64,000 nt of DNA from Leishmania infantum JPCM5 (Eukaryota > Euglenozoa > Kinetoplastea > Trypanosomatida > Trypanosomatidae): NCBI RefSeq assembly GCF_000002875.2, contig NC_009412.2:385001-449000 (forward strand), read 5' to 3'. A program made the translations under genes and the position numbers. The notes under the pieces were generated by a model. That model was not told the DNA's origin, searched no databases, and saw only the letters and a list, made by a program, of their open reading frames with translations. Of the stretch, positions 31,625 to 42,333 are shown one piece after another; position 1 is the first letter of the stretch; the number at the start of each line of letters is the position of its first letter.

Positions 31625-32164
31625 CGTGCCCGCTCTCTGCTGCAGAGCATGGGGCCCAACAGAACTCGGCCCGGGCCCGTCGCCGGCTCGTTTGCGTGAT
31701 GCCAAGCAGCCGCACACACGTGCTACCGCGACGGCGACGCAGTCGTCGCAGCGCCACACCTGCATCGAGCTCTATCCACCTCCGCTGAGCAGGCCGCCGC
31801 ACGGCCGCTCGCCCATCATGCCTGTCCCCACCTGGTGCAGCCCCCTCGGGGCAACCCTCAGGCTCCCCCCGCACCAGCAGGCAGGGCGAGGGCCGGGGAT
31901 GATGCACGCTCCAGTCCCGCTGACACTCTGCCCACCGCATGGATGGCGCACGCGTGCTCACGGTCGCAGGTCGCTCCGACGCAACGCCATTCGGAGCCTG
32001 GCTACCGACGTCAGCAGCGATGCATCGCTCTGACATCTACGTCACAGGCACCAGGCACTGGCACCATCCGAAGTGGCGCGGCATTTGGCAGGGGTAGGGA
32101 GGGGCTGCCTGGCTTTCCCAGGCAGAGAGAGTGGCAGAGGGAAGGGGAGGGGCAGTGGGCCCTG
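31625..32164 (+). mobile_element. SIDER-type short retroposon, copy A
   Basis: A 540-bp segment whose reverse complement recurs at 43063-43602 with no mismatch that I could find by eye and the same length. The sequence has the look of the short interspersed degenerate retroposons of Leishmania (SIDER2-like), including a GC-rich body and a GGGGAGGGGC-type end. It lies about 300 bases after the gluconokinase stop, so probably in that gene's 3' UTR; SIDER2 elements in 3' UTRs are known to affect mRNA stability. Family assignment is from memory of the consensus; the repeat itself is seen directly. Open frames inside it on both strands are not genes. Confidence 0.8.
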
Positions 32165-33195
32165 CTATGCCGCCCATTGAAGGAGTGGGTGCCCTCCCTC
32201 CCCCGCGCCTCCTGGCCCTTCGTGGAGGGAAGAGCAGGAGAGAAAGGACAAAAAGGAACGAAAAGTCGCCAATCGTAGGGAAAGCTGGGGCGGGGCGGGG
32301 GGCGAACGCCGGCCTGCCTGCGTGCCTCTCACGTACTTTTTTGTTGCTTTCTTCCGTGTCCTCGGTAATGTCTCTTTGACACAGGTGACGCATCACTGCA
32401 GCCGCCCCCGGTGCAGCTCATCCTTCCCTGCTCCTCCTCTCCGCGTAGACATCAGCTGTCACTGAGACATCCAAACAAGCACAAAATGAGCAGTGCAGTG
32501 GCGACGACTCATGAGCTAGTGTGAGCCACGCGCAAACACGCGCGCTTGCGCATATGCACGCTGTTAGTGCACTGGGCTGTCATCTTTTCACCTCTCTTCG
32601 CTTGGGCTCTCGGGTGCGCGTTGCTGCCGTCAGCACGCCATGCTTCGCCTCGCCCCCTCCCCTACAGTGTCGTTGAACCGCTCTCTTAGCACGACCCCAT
32701 TTGGCAACACCTTATGTGTTTTTCTTTGGAGGGAGCTGTTTCCGGCACTGCGCGGTCTTCCCGTGTTGTGTGCTTCGAATCCGCGCGTTGATTTCAGCGA
32801 GGAGCAGAAGGAGCTTCCATGTTTTTTTTTTCCTTCTCCAGCCCCCTTCACTTCCCACCCTCTTCCTCGCCTTGCCACGGTGCGAAGAACTGGAGTTTGC
32901 CATATATGCGCATAAACACCCACACGCACAGAAGTACGATTGCGTCATAGTGGATACGTATACATAGATACACTCTAAAAAAACGGTAGGCGCACAGACA
33001 CCACCGAGCACCACCTCGGCTCGTTAGTGTCGCCGTTGCGTCGCCTCTCCTCCCCGCGACGTCATTGCAGACGCGAGGATAGCCCCGCAAGGCGAAATAA
33101 AAAGAAGCTGAAGACGACTGCACCATTGCTGCCAGCGGCATCACCAGCACTCTCATCACCACCATCACCACCCACCCCCTTCTAACGAGGGCACA
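32165..33195 (+). other. Intergenic region ahead of the UBR-box gene
   Basis: No gene. Purine-rich sequence follows copy A to about 32290, then T/C-rich spacer. There is a CAT/CAC-rich stretch at about 33148-33176 just before the next start. Confidence 0.55.
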
Positions 33196-35742
33196 ATGGC
33201 GGCCAAGAGGGAATTTTATGTGGACTTTGAGGTGAAGTTTGGGAAGACGGTCGTCTCGCTTGAGATGCCGGCCTCCGCCACTGTGCACGATCTGAAGCAC
33301 AGACTGGAGGAGCAGACACACGTGCGCCTGGACAAGCAGCGACTGTTGCTCAACCTGCCTGTTCTAAAGGCAAAGCACAGAGATCCGCCGCACGATACGG
33401 TGGTTCGCCTTCTCTTTCCGACGGAGCTGGTCAACCGCTGCGAGCAGCACGACGGGCCTGTGGCGCAGCACGTGAAGGTGAGCGCCATGTTGCTCGGCAG
33501 TGCCGAGACGGCCCCGGCGGTGAACGTGGCGGCGACATCCGAGATATCGCGCTTGGTCGCCACCACGGTGGAGCACGACGGCAAGTGGTACCGCTGCTCC
33601 TACGCACGAGGCTATCTGCGGCAGACGGCGTACGTCTGTCGCACATGCATCGACGAGGGGAGGGCTGACCCACAACACGCGCTCTGCCTCGCTTGCGCCG
33701 AGTTCTGCCACGGAAATCACGAGGTCGAGGAGTGGGGCGTGCGGTACTACATGCGATGCGACTGCTGCACGCAGAAGTGCTGGCGGCCTCCAGCGGATCC
33801 GGAGGCGGCGGCAGAGGCCGCCGCAGAGCGTCTAGCGGGGCTCTCTTCCTCGCCATCCGTAGCGTCCGCCCCGGCCTCCGGGTCCAAAGTGTGCGCCGTG
33901 CAGATGCACGACATTGAAGAGCGCACCACGCGCAAGCGCGCGCGTTCGACATCGCCGCTGACGCCGAAGCGCTCGCGCGGCAGCTCGCCTGTGAGTGGCA
34001 TTCGCATGGCCACGATCCCGCCGGCAGACATGCCGGAGATCATCCTGCACCACTCCACCGCCGCTGGTGCGGCGGCGGCGTCGTTAGTGAGTGCCTCGAG
34101 ACCATCACAAGACGCTAGCAGGCCCCTTCCCTCGTCGTCCGCGTTCTCCCCAGGACCGTCGCCGCCCTTGGCCGCTGCCGACGAGACGGGTGCCTCGCCG
34201 AGTGCCTCGAACGGGCGGGCCTTTGTCGGCAAGCGCGCCTCTGACGGCGGCGACGAGGGCGGCGACATCTACGGCGACCACGGCGAGGGGAAGCACAGTG
34301 ACGCGCTCCCGCCACCGCTGCCGGAGCTGAGTCGCTGTGCCTTCGTCGTGGACAGCAAGACAAAGAAGGCGCCAGTGGAGTCGGTTCTGCCAACGAATCG
34401 GCACAACCGCTACCCACGCGACCCGTTCAACTGGTGCTACTGCAAAAACGCCTACCCCAGTGACGACCCCGAGTGCGGCGGTATTGCCTGCATGCTCTGC
34501 TGCAGCTGCTACTGGAGCACCCACATCACGAGGCTGCACACATACCAGTACCGGCGTATGCCGTGCTACGGCGATGTGCTGCTCGGCGACACGGTCGCCT
34601 TCAAGTGCAAGACATGCAACACTCACGTGTGTGTGCCGTGCCGATACCGCTGCCACAAGGACCACGACGTTGAGGAGGCGTTGGTGACCCCGTCGAAGGA
34701 CGATGGCACCGACAACAGCGGGCCGGAGGGGGTAAGGTTCAGCTGCGGCTGCCGGGGGCTCTGCGCCATTGCGGAGGAGGTTCCGGCCGAGATGATCGAT
34801 GATGAAAGCACATTCGACCCGATCCCAGACTCCGTGGCAACAGAGCTGATGAATGACGATGTCTTCACCGGATTTGTGTGCGCCTACTGCATGCAGGAGC
34901 ACCCATGGATGGCGACGGAAGACCCACTGAGGTGCTACCACGGCGAGCTGCCGCCGATGACACCCGCGAAGAAAGTGGTGCTTGCCTGCGGCACCAAGTC
35001 TGCAGCGCCCCACTCGGCAGACATGGAGGACTCCGACGTGTTCCCGTACCACGGGATGCTGTTGCCGGTGAACGCCTTCACGGACGGCATGACGTGCTCC
35101 TGTAGGCTGTGCCGCTCTGCTTTTGACCAGTTCGCGCCGCGCGCGACAGAGAACGCGACGGAGATGATCATGGAGCTGCATGACCACTGCGACCACTGCG
35201 GCAAATCCGTCAAGGACCAGCAGGCCTTCATGTGCCGCACATGCGAGATGAACCTCGACAACACCTTCTTCATCTGCAAAGATTGCAACGCGATGCGGGA
35301 GTTGCTGGTGCAGAATGGCAATCGCGTGCGGGCCTTGGCCGGTCCGCAGAACGATGAGGCACCGCCACAGTCGGACGAGAGGGAGCAGGGGGAGGTGGGA
35401 GGGGTGACGGCAGAAGGCTCTGAATTTGACGCAGCGATCAACAGCGCGGACGACGAGACCCTGCCCGAGGCCGGCGGGTACGACCACGATCTCTCACACG
35501 AGTTCATCGAGGACACCTTCGAAAACTTGTACGCGCTCTGCGGAATGCAGATTCTGCAGAACATGGACCCCGAGATGCAGGAGTACGTCGCTTCTAACTG
35601 GAATCCAATGGTGAACCAGGTGGAAGTGGTGAACACCTTGTCGCAGTCGCTCGGGCAGATTCCGTTGCAGTTTGATGAGGATGAGCTGCGAGAGATGGCC
35701 GTGCTGAACCAAAAGCCCAACGAAACACAGGGGCGCATATGA
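33196..35742 (+). CDS. Ubiquitin-like plus tandem UBR-box zinc-finger protein (UBR7-like)
   Basis: An 848-codon frame. Residues about 5-80 resemble a ubiquitin-like fold (FYVDFEVKFGKTVVSLEMP…TVHDLKHRLEEQT). Residues about 130-197 match a UBR box: CSYARGY, CRTC, CLAC, FCHGNHEVEE and YYMRCDC in order. Residues about 205-390 are disordered. Residues about 414-525 hold a second UBR-like Cys/His set: CYCKNAY, CMLC, FKCKTC, CVPCRYRCHKDHDVEE and FSCGC. Later Cys pairs occur at about 560 (CAYC), 634 (CSCRLC) and 664-700 (CDHCGK, CRTC, CKDC) and may form a PHD- or RING-like finger. UBR boxes bind N-degrons or, in UBR7, partner a PHD finger; the protein is probably in the ubiquitin system. It lies between the two inverted retroposons. 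Confidence 0.88.
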   Translation: MAAKREFYVDFEVKFGKTVVSLEMPASATVHDLKHRLEEQTHVRLDKQRLLLNLPVLKAKHRDPPHDTVVRLLFPTELVNRCEQHDGPVAQHVKVSAMLLGSAETAPAVNVAATSEISRLVATTVEHDGKWYRCSYARGYLRQTAYVCRTCIDEGRADPQHALCLACAEFCHGNHEVEEWGVRYYMRCDCCTQKCWRPPADPEAAAEAAAERLAGLSSSPSVASAPASGSKVCAVQMHDIEERTTRKRARSTSPLTPKRSRGSSPVSGIRMATIPPADMPEIILHHSTAAGAAAASLVSASRPSQDASRPLPSSSAFSPGPSPPLAAADETGASPSASNGRAFVGKRASDGGDEGGDIYGDHGEGKHSDALPPPLPELSRCAFVVDSKTKKAPVESVLPTNRHNRYPRDPFNWCYCKNAYPSDDPECGGIACMLCCSCYWSTHITRLHTYQYRRMPCYGDVLLGDTVAFKCKTCNTHVCVPCRYRCHKDHDVEEALVTPSKDDGTDNSGPEGVRFSCGCRGLCAIAEEVPAEMIDDESTFDPIPDSVATELMNDDVFTGFVCAYCMQEHPWMATEDPLRCYHGELPPMTPAKKVVLACGTKSAAPHSADMEDSDVFPYHGMLLPVNAFTDGMTCSCRLCRSAFDQFAPRATENATEMIMELHDHCDHCGKSVKDQQAFMCRTCEMNLDNTFFICKDCNAMRELLVQNGNRVRALAGPQNDEAPPQSDEREQGEVGGVTAEGSEFDAAINSADDETLPEAGGYDHDLSHEFIEDTFENLYALCGMQILQNMDPEMQEYVASNWNPMVNQVEVVNTLSQSLGQIPLQFDEDELREMAVLNQKPNETQGRI

Positions 35743-36847
35743 AAGAATGCGCAGCAGCGGGGGTAGCGGACAGAGAGAGAGAGAGACAGGACGAAGCCCA
35801 CGGTAACATAAAACAGCGCTGCTCATGAGAGCCGTGTACCGCTCTCACGACCTCGCATACGCTCGATCAGCGCCTCATGCGGCAGCGCGCGGCGCACCTC
35901 GCTTGACGTTTGTGGCATGACATATTGCGTGGGCCAGCAGTTGCCGGGCAGTCGCTCAGTGTCTTTGGCCTGCATACGTATACGCTTGGGAGGAGATTTG
36001 AGTGAGCAGACCTGTGGGTATGTGTCTCTCTCGAAGTGGTGGCAGATTGATGCCATGTGCCAGACCCGCATCACCCACCCCCACCCACACACGCACACGA
36101 AAACAAAAAAAGGCAGGGGCCATTCGACAGCGCTGAACATCGACGTGGAATGGCCCTCCTTACCCTCTTTGCCGTCTCGTTTGCCGCGCACTGTGGCGAC
36201 GCGCGACGTTAAGCAGAGTCGAGAAAGGCGAAGGTATAAACTCGAGCGTCTTTCTCTTGTCTTTTGCGACGCAATGACCAAGCGAAACGTAGAAAGAGCT
36301 GCCCCTCATCCCCCTCCCCGCCCCACACGCACACAGACATCTCGCCGACATTCAAAGAAGGAAGAAAGGTGCATGCTCGATGCTTTCTTGTCCTTGTTTC
36401 ACGCACTTGAGACGCGGCATCCTAGGCAACATACGAGGAAAGATACGTGTTCCTGTATGTGGCGTATGCGCCTGATATGATGCCTGCAGCGCAGGGAAAA
36501 CCGGTGAGTATGCTCGTGGAGTGCCGCTGGATAGTCCATGTAGTTTTCGTCTTTGGCCGTCAACCCCCGCAAACCCTCCACCTATCCAACCAGCCCTCTT
36601 CACCGTTTCTCGCTTCTCTGCCTCTTCCCTCCTTTGCCCTCCTTCGCGGCTTGTTGCCCCATTTGTGCTCTGCCTTGCTGCTACACAGAACCGAAGAATT
36701 CGTTGGCGAACCTTCCAAGCGATCTGGGCAAGTGGGGGACACGCAAGCGAAGAGGTGCACCTCTCTCTTTCCACTTCCGTCTCTCAGCATACACACACAC
36801 ACACACACACACACGCACTGCAACGTCTTGACACTCCTGTCGTAGCA
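35743..36847 (+). other. Intergenic region and 5' UTR of the WD40 gene
   Basis: No gene. A (AC)n run at about 36791-36814 lies in the probable 5' UTR. The reading frame of the WD40 gene is open upstream to 36521, but the translation there is low-complexity UTR. Confidence 0.6.
36760..36787 (+). promoter_or_regulatory. Probable trans-splice acceptor for the CFAP52 gene
   Basis: A clean C/T tract ends in CAG at 36785-36787. It lies downstream of the earlier in-frame ATGs and about 60 bases before the ATG at 36848, which supports the later start. Confidence 0.6.
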
Positions 36848-38737
36848 ATGACAGAGCACGAGAACACGCCACGACTGGAGCTCGAAGCCGCTCTCGGCTA
36901 CAGCGGCAACCTGCCCGGCAGCCTGGTCGCTCACCCAGATCAGCAGCATCTGCTGTATGCCCTTGGCGCCTGCATTGTGATTCGTGACACCAACGACGCG
37001 GAAAGCTCCGAGTTTTTCTACGGCCACAATGACAAGATCAGCTGTCTCACCGTGAGCGTGTCGGGTCGCTACGTGGCGTCGGGGCAGGTGACCCACCCTG
37101 GGTTTCAGGCGGACGTCTGCATCTTCGACTTTGCGGAGCGCCGCCTCATCCACCGCATGCTGCTGCACAAAGTGAAGGTGCAGGCGCTCGCGTTCTCGCT
37201 GGATGAGCAGTATCTGGCCTCCGTCGGAGGGCCCGACGACAACACGGTTGTCCTGTGGGACGTCAAGACAGGGCGTCCGCTCTGCGGCGCGCCTGCACAC
37301 CACACCGAAACGAAGGCCGTCGCCTTCTTCAACAACAACTCTGAGAAGCTCATCACCGGCGGTGTTGGCTCCCTGCGTGTCTGGACGGTCGATCTCGAGC
37401 AGCGGAAGATGAACCCAGTAGACATTAACATGGGCAACATGCGCCGCAGCGTGCAGACGATCTCGATCGAGAAGACGGACAAGTACGTCTACTGCGGCAC
37501 CACCTCCGGAGACGTCATCTGCGCGCAGCTGCAGCAGGCCAACGTCTTCAAGATGCAGGGGCCGCAGAAGAAGCTCTCTGGCGGCATTCTGTCCACAATC
37601 CTCACCCATACAGGCGACGTGCTGGTCGGCAGCGGTGCTGGAGAGCTGCAGCTGCTCTCGAAGATCAACCTAACGGTGCAGAATAGCACCACCGTCAACG
37701 GCGGCGTGACGGCGCTGGCCGTCATGGGGGATAACTACTACGTCGGCACGAAGACGAGCAACTTGTATTTTGTGAACGGCGGCAACTTCATGACACGACT
37801 GCGCCTCACGTGCCACAGCGAGGCGGTGCAGGACGTCGTCTTCCCCCATGGCTTCAGTTCTGTGTTTGCCACGTGCTGCGATACGGATATCCGCGTCTGG
37901 AATGCGAACTCGTGCACAGAGCTGCTGCGGATCGAGGTTTCGAACCGAACGTGCAACTGCCTGCAGTTTAGCCGCGACGGCTCGCTCATCATCTCCGGCT
38001 GGAGCGACGGTCGCATCCGCGCCTTTGGCCCGCAGTCTGGAAAGCTCGTGTTTTCCGTCGCCGACGCGCACAAGGTGGAGCAGGGGAGCCGTAGCCACAA
38101 GGTTGGCGGCAAGGTCGGTGTGACGTCGGTGTGCGCCGACAACACCGGTCACCGCATCATCACCGGCGGCTCCGACGGCCTCGTACGTGTCTGGGCTATC
38201 CGCGGGGCCACCTGCACGCTAGAGGCTTCGATGAAGGAGCACAAGGCTGCTGTGAACGCCATTGTCATCTCGCACGATGATACCGAGTGCGTGACAGCCA
38301 GCGACGACGGCAGCTGCATCGTGTGGGACCTGACTCGCTACCTCCGGCGCAACATCATGTACCGTCAGACCTACTTTCGCGCGTTGGAGTACTACGTTGA
38401 TGATAGCCAGCTGATCACGTGCGGCAGTGACAAGTGCATTGTCTACTGGGACTCCGTTGACTGCCACGCCATTCGCGAGGTGTGCGGCAGCCGCACCGCC
38501 GAGTTGAACTCACTATCTTTATCACCTGATGGACGGTTCTTTGTGACGGGCGGCAATGATCGCATTGTGAAGGTGTGGGACTACGATCGCGGTGAGTGCA
38601 TCGCGGTGGGTCTTGCGCACAGCTGCAGCATCACCAAGGTGCGCGTATCGCCGGACGGCAAGAAGATTGTGTCCGTTGGCGATGAGGGTGCCGTCATGGT
38701 TTGGAACGTCGGCGAGCTTGCGATTGAGGGCCTCTAA
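36848..38737 (+). CDS. CFAP52: WD40-repeat ciliary protein, CFAP52/WDR16 family
   Basis: A 629-residue protein made almost wholly of WD40 repeats, probably two seven-bladed propellers. Repeat endings are plain, for example VVLWDVKTG, IRVWNANS, VRVWAIRG, CIVWDLTRY, VKVWDYDRG and VMVWNVGE. The start (ALGYSGNLPGSLVAHPDQQHLLYALG), the FYGHNDKISC segment and the overall length agree with CFAP52/WDR16, an axonemal protein that sits inside the B-tubule of doublet microtubules in cilia and flagella. The frame is open upstream to 36521, but the ATG at 36848 follows the likely splice acceptor and opens the conserved region. It lies between the inverted retroposons. Confidence 0.92.
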   Translation: MTEHENTPRLELEAALGYSGNLPGSLVAHPDQQHLLYALGACIVIRDTNDAESSEFFYGHNDKISCLTVSVSGRYVASGQVTHPGFQADVCIFDFAERRLIHRMLLHKVKVQALAFSLDEQYLASVGGPDDNTVVLWDVKTGRPLCGAPAHHTETKAVAFFNNNSEKLITGGVGSLRVWTVDLEQRKMNPVDINMGNMRRSVQTISIEKTDKYVYCGTTSGDVICAQLQQANVFKMQGPQKKLSGGILSTILTHTGDVLVGSGAGELQLLSKINLTVQNSTTVNGGVTALAVMGDNYYVGTKTSNLYFVNGGNFMTRLRLTCHSEAVQDVVFPHGFSSVFATCCDTDIRVWNANSCTELLRIEVSNRTCNCLQFSRDGSLIISGWSDGRIRAFGPQSGKLVFSVADAHKVEQGSRSHKVGGKVGVTSVCADNTGHRIITGGSDGLVRVWAIRGATCTLEASMKEHKAAVNAIVISHDDTECVTASDDGSCIVWDLTRYLRRNIMYRQTYFRALEYYVDDSQLITCGSDKCIVYWDSVDCHAIREVCGSRTAELNSLSLSPDGRFFVTGGNDRIVKVWDYDRGECIAVGLAHSCSITKVRVSPDGKKIVSVGDEGAVMVWNVGELAIEGL

Positions 38738-41568
38738 GCTTGTTCTTATCAGGTATCTATATCGGTAGAACGTCCAGTGGTGCACACTATTGTCATGGAG
38801 GGCGGCTCATGAGCGTGGTCGGCCAATCTCAACGCAAAGCCGCGACAACGAGCGAAAGCGAGAGGTCGTTTTGTAGTCTCGTCCGGGCTTGCTTTCATGC
38901 TCTTGCCTTTGGTACTCCTAAGTGCTGGTTGAGGGATTGCCGTATGTGGCGGAAAATATAAAACCCGCGTTGTCGTGCGTCTTGTCTGTTCGAAAGGCCC
39001 TCGCCGTCTCATACTCCCCTCCCCCCTCCCTTGCTCCGCTCGAAGAAGAACAAAATCGGACTGGCTCCTCCTTCATTTGTACGCGCATTGGTAATGCACG
39101 TAGTATTCCGTGGGCTGCGGCGGGTGGTCCCTGAGCCCCCCCTCCCCCTCCTCTCAGCCTCACCACCACCTGTTTCAACGTGGACGGACGCCCCCACGGC
39201 CCCTTAGACTCTTTGGTTTTGTACGGTTGTTGTCGTGTGCTGCTACTGGTTTCTCGTGTGCCTATGTGTACGTGTGCGTGCATGTGCTTTTGTATGTGCA
39301 CGTGTGTGTATGCGCCCTGACTTGGTCTATCCTTCTCCACGTCGCGTGCGCGCTGTCTCCGTGTGCGGTGTGTTGCCGTGTTCTCGTCACGCGCGCTATT
39401 CAGCAGGGTGGTGATGGCGGTGATGGTCCTCCTCCGCTGCCTCCGTCATCCATCTCCCATCCCCTTCCCCCAATGGGTCGTGTTCGCGGTGCGTGCGGGT
39501 TTGTGTGCGCGTCTCTGGCTTGCTTTCTCCTTCTTTGTTTTCTCTGTTGGCTACCTGCGTCATGCACAGGCGGAGGAGGGAACGGGCGGACGCAGGACCA
39601 CCGTCGAAGATAGAGGAAGAGTCGCCGCGTTTTCGGTAATGCGTGCCGCTTGTTGGCAGCTGTGACCGAAAGTGATGACGCAAGATCAAGTAGAGTCTAT
39701 GCAATGCAAGAGCCCAGATTTGCATCTGTCTGTTTGTGCGCTGGGCCTGGAGAGAAGGAGCACGGCGAAGGGCATGGACGCCAGTGGCACCGTTGCTTCA
39801 CTTGAGGTGGGTGAAGCGGTCTAGAGAGATGGAAAGACATCGTGCCGGCTGTGCCGTCTATCTTGTCCTGCAACGCTCCGCATTCGTGTTGCCTCTCTCC
39901 AATCTCCTTGAATTTTTCTTTTTGATCGTCTTGTGCCTTCCCGACGCATCCTTTGCATTCCACCTTGGCTGTCTTCGTCTTCTGTTTTTGTTTGACGCGC
40001 GTGACCTTCTTTGCACGCCTGTGCGGGTGTGCCGGGCCTCCTCTGCCCTCCCTCCCCCCTTCGCCCTCCCCTCTTTGGGTTTCCTTTCGCGTCACTCTCC
40101 CACCTCTTCTGTCTTTGTCTTCTCTACCGCTTGGTGTGTGTGTGTGATGTCTGTCCCTTCTTTTTCGCTGATGTATGGTAGGACGATCATGAAGACGATG
40201 ACGATGTTTTGGCCCTTCAAGATGATGTAGCCTCGGATCTTCATCCTCTTTCTTCTTTTTCCTTTCTCTCTCCTTTCACTCTGCGGCTGTGACACCTTTA
40301 GCGCCCAACAACGAAACAGACAGCCCCTGAACAGACACACAGGCACGTCTGCGAGGACGCCATCGTGTAGGATGAGGAGGATAGAGAGATTAACGCTCCC
40401 CAACGAGCACAATGAACACGCGGACGTGCGGAAAGGACATGCCACAGTATTCTGCGCAGCTTCACTGTGGGATTCGCGCGTACCCACCACACCTCTGTGA
40501 GGGATGTGCATGCGCACGGACTTGGGAGGACGGCAGCCAGGACAAGAGAACGAACGCGTTACTGCATGCCGCTTGACACAGTCGTCTGGAAGCGTACACA
40601 CGCTGCGTAGAGAGAGAATATCTGTGGGTATGCCGCCTTTTCCGTGTGGGTCTATGGATATGCGTTTTAGACCTCGTCCGCTCTCTCTGGAAATGCGTGC
40701 CGCTCCTCCACGACTCCTATGCGCTCACTTCATCACGCCTTCTCTACCGCTCGTTTTGACCTCTCCCCCTCCCCCTTCGTTTGTGTGCTCCGGACACCAC
40801 GGTCGATGCTCGTGCGGGTGATTCATAACGCGTTTCTCTGCTGTTATTCATGTCCCGGCGTGCTCTTTTCCAACCACTGCGACACGCCCGCACATGCGCA
40901 CTCGTCACACCGACACCCCCAATGCACGGATCGTCTCGCAGCCGCAGAGCACACACATATATATCTACCCCACACTGCAGACCTGTGCAGTCTAGCGACA
41001 CAGCGTCACCCTTCACATCTAAACTTGAACGAAAAAAAAAGACGAGCACGTTAGCCCCACTACCTTCACTTACTTGCCACCGCCCTCTTATACATTCTTT
41101 TCTGCTGCTGCTGTTTGGTGGCGCGCCATATTGTCTTCTCAAGCGCACTTCCTGGGCTCTCTCTCGCGCGCGCTCCCGAGCACACACCCCCAACTCGTGT
41201 GTCGCCCCCTCCCTCCTAGCGAGTCATTCGAGGCGAGCCTACATATAATCCTCCTTTGTCTCCCCACTCCTCCTCACCCCACCCCCTACAGCCTGCAGTG
41301 CTCCTCTTCTTTAGGGCCTTTTTCGCTACTGTGTCTGCGTCTGGCTTTCCGTTTTAGTTCCCATCGTTTTTGTTCGTTGTTGTTGCTCCTCCCTGTCTCT
41401 GTGTGTGCCCTGTGCACTGCACTCCACAGGGCTCTCTTTTCCTGTCTCCTCAGTGTGTCCTGCCGAGGCGGACTTGCTCGAGAAACATCAGCGGGCACTC
41501 GCCCATCGGCTGCAGCTCTACCCACTTCCTCACTACACGCACTTACACGTGCACCAAGCTTCAGAGAA
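38738..41568 (+). other. Long intergenic region, about 2.8 kb
   Basis: No gene is supported. Composition alternates between T/C-rich and TG-rich tracts. The 3' end holds the splice signals of the amastin-like gene; its frame is open upstream to 41074, but that part is UTR. Confidence 0.6.
41431..41453 (+). promoter_or_regulatory. Probable trans-splice acceptor for the amastin-like gene
   Basis: A C/T tract ends in CAG at 41451-41453, about 115 bases ahead of the ATG at 41569. Confidence 0.5.
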
Positions 41569-42333
41569 ATGATCCAGAGTGCGCGGTCCGTCGGCGACTC
41601 CAGCTGGGACAGCCATCGGCAGACGAACCGCATGGACAGCATCGTCAACAGGGACATAGAGATTCGTGGAAGTTTGACGGCGAAGCAGGACGATACGGTT
41701 AACATCAGTGACGCGAACGGCGCAGCCAACATGTACGAAAGCAGCTACTTGAACGAATTTGAGTACACCCCGACCCCCTTCAACCCCCGTCGCGTCAGCC
41801 GCTGCCGCATTGAGAACTTTGTGGCTCTGGCCACGCTGATTTTGATGCTTGTATTATCGGCCTTAGCCCTCATCACCCCGCTGTTCTACTACAGATCTTC
41901 CACCGCCACCGTCCGCGTTGACAGCGTGAACGTCTGGGGCACCGGGGTGGAGGGCGTAAGGCAGCGCTACAATGTCCACACAATCTTCTGCGACAACTAT
42001 GCCGCCAAGTCGGATGGGTACCTGGCTTTGTACATCCTGCTTTTCCTCATCGCCTGCGTCGGCCTCTTCTTGTCGTTGTTCCCCATCATCTGCGGCCGCG
42101 TGTTGATCTGCACCTACCTTGTCCACACGCTGTTGTTTTTGTGTTGGTTCTTTGTCATGGTGGCCATGATCTTGGGAGTGCAGATGTACCGCGAGAATTT
42201 ATGCCACAGCACATCGCTAAAGAACATCGGCTTCCGCTACGGTCCTGCGTTCGGCGTGACGGCCGCCCTTTTCTCTCTCCTCTCCATCACGATGATCTTC
42301 TTAGCCCTACGCGCCATCAGGAATCCGTTTTAG
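41569..42333 (+). CDS. Amastin-like surface protein
   Basis: 254 residues from the ATG at 41569. The first 80 are a hydrophilic cytosolic-type tail, longer than in most amastins. Four transmembrane segments follow: about 84-107 (FVALATLILMLVLSALAL…), 146-170 (YLALYILLFLIACVGLF…), 176-203 (ICTYLVHTLLFLCWFFVMV…) and 222-247 (GPAFGVTAALFSLLSITMI…). The extracellular loop between the first two contains VNVWGTGVEG and a Cys, a weak match to the amastin signature, which usually has more Cys. Amastins are kinetoplastid membrane glycoproteins, many of them abundant in the intracellular stage. This appears to be a divergent member. Retroposon copy B lies about 730 bases downstream. Confidence 0.8.
   Translation: MIQSARSVGDSSWDSHRQTNRMDSIVNRDIEIRGSLTAKQDDTVNISDANGAANMYESSYLNEFEYTPTPFNPRRVSRCRIENFVALATLILMLVLSALALITPLFYYRSSTATVRVDSVNVWGTGVEGVRQRYNVHTIFCDNYAAKSDGYLALYILLFLIACVGLFLSLFPIICGRVLICTYLVHTLLFLCWFFVMVAMILGVQMYRENLCHSTSLKNIGFRYGPAFGVTAALFSLLSITMIFLALRAIRNPF

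Noticed and set aside
31452..32036. Open frames on both strands in copy A (193 and 180 codons), repeated in copy B
   Set aside because: Their sequence identity between sites comes from the retroposon repeat. Translations are Arg/Pro/Ser-rich and start or end in unrelated flanks.
36521..36847. N-terminal extension of the WD40 gene by 109 codons
   Set aside because: It includes the (AC)n tract translated as His-Thr repeats and lies upstream of the likely splice acceptor at 36787.
41074..41568. N-terminal extension of the amastin-like gene by 165 codons
   Set aside because: Low-complexity UTR translation upstream of the probable acceptor at 41453.
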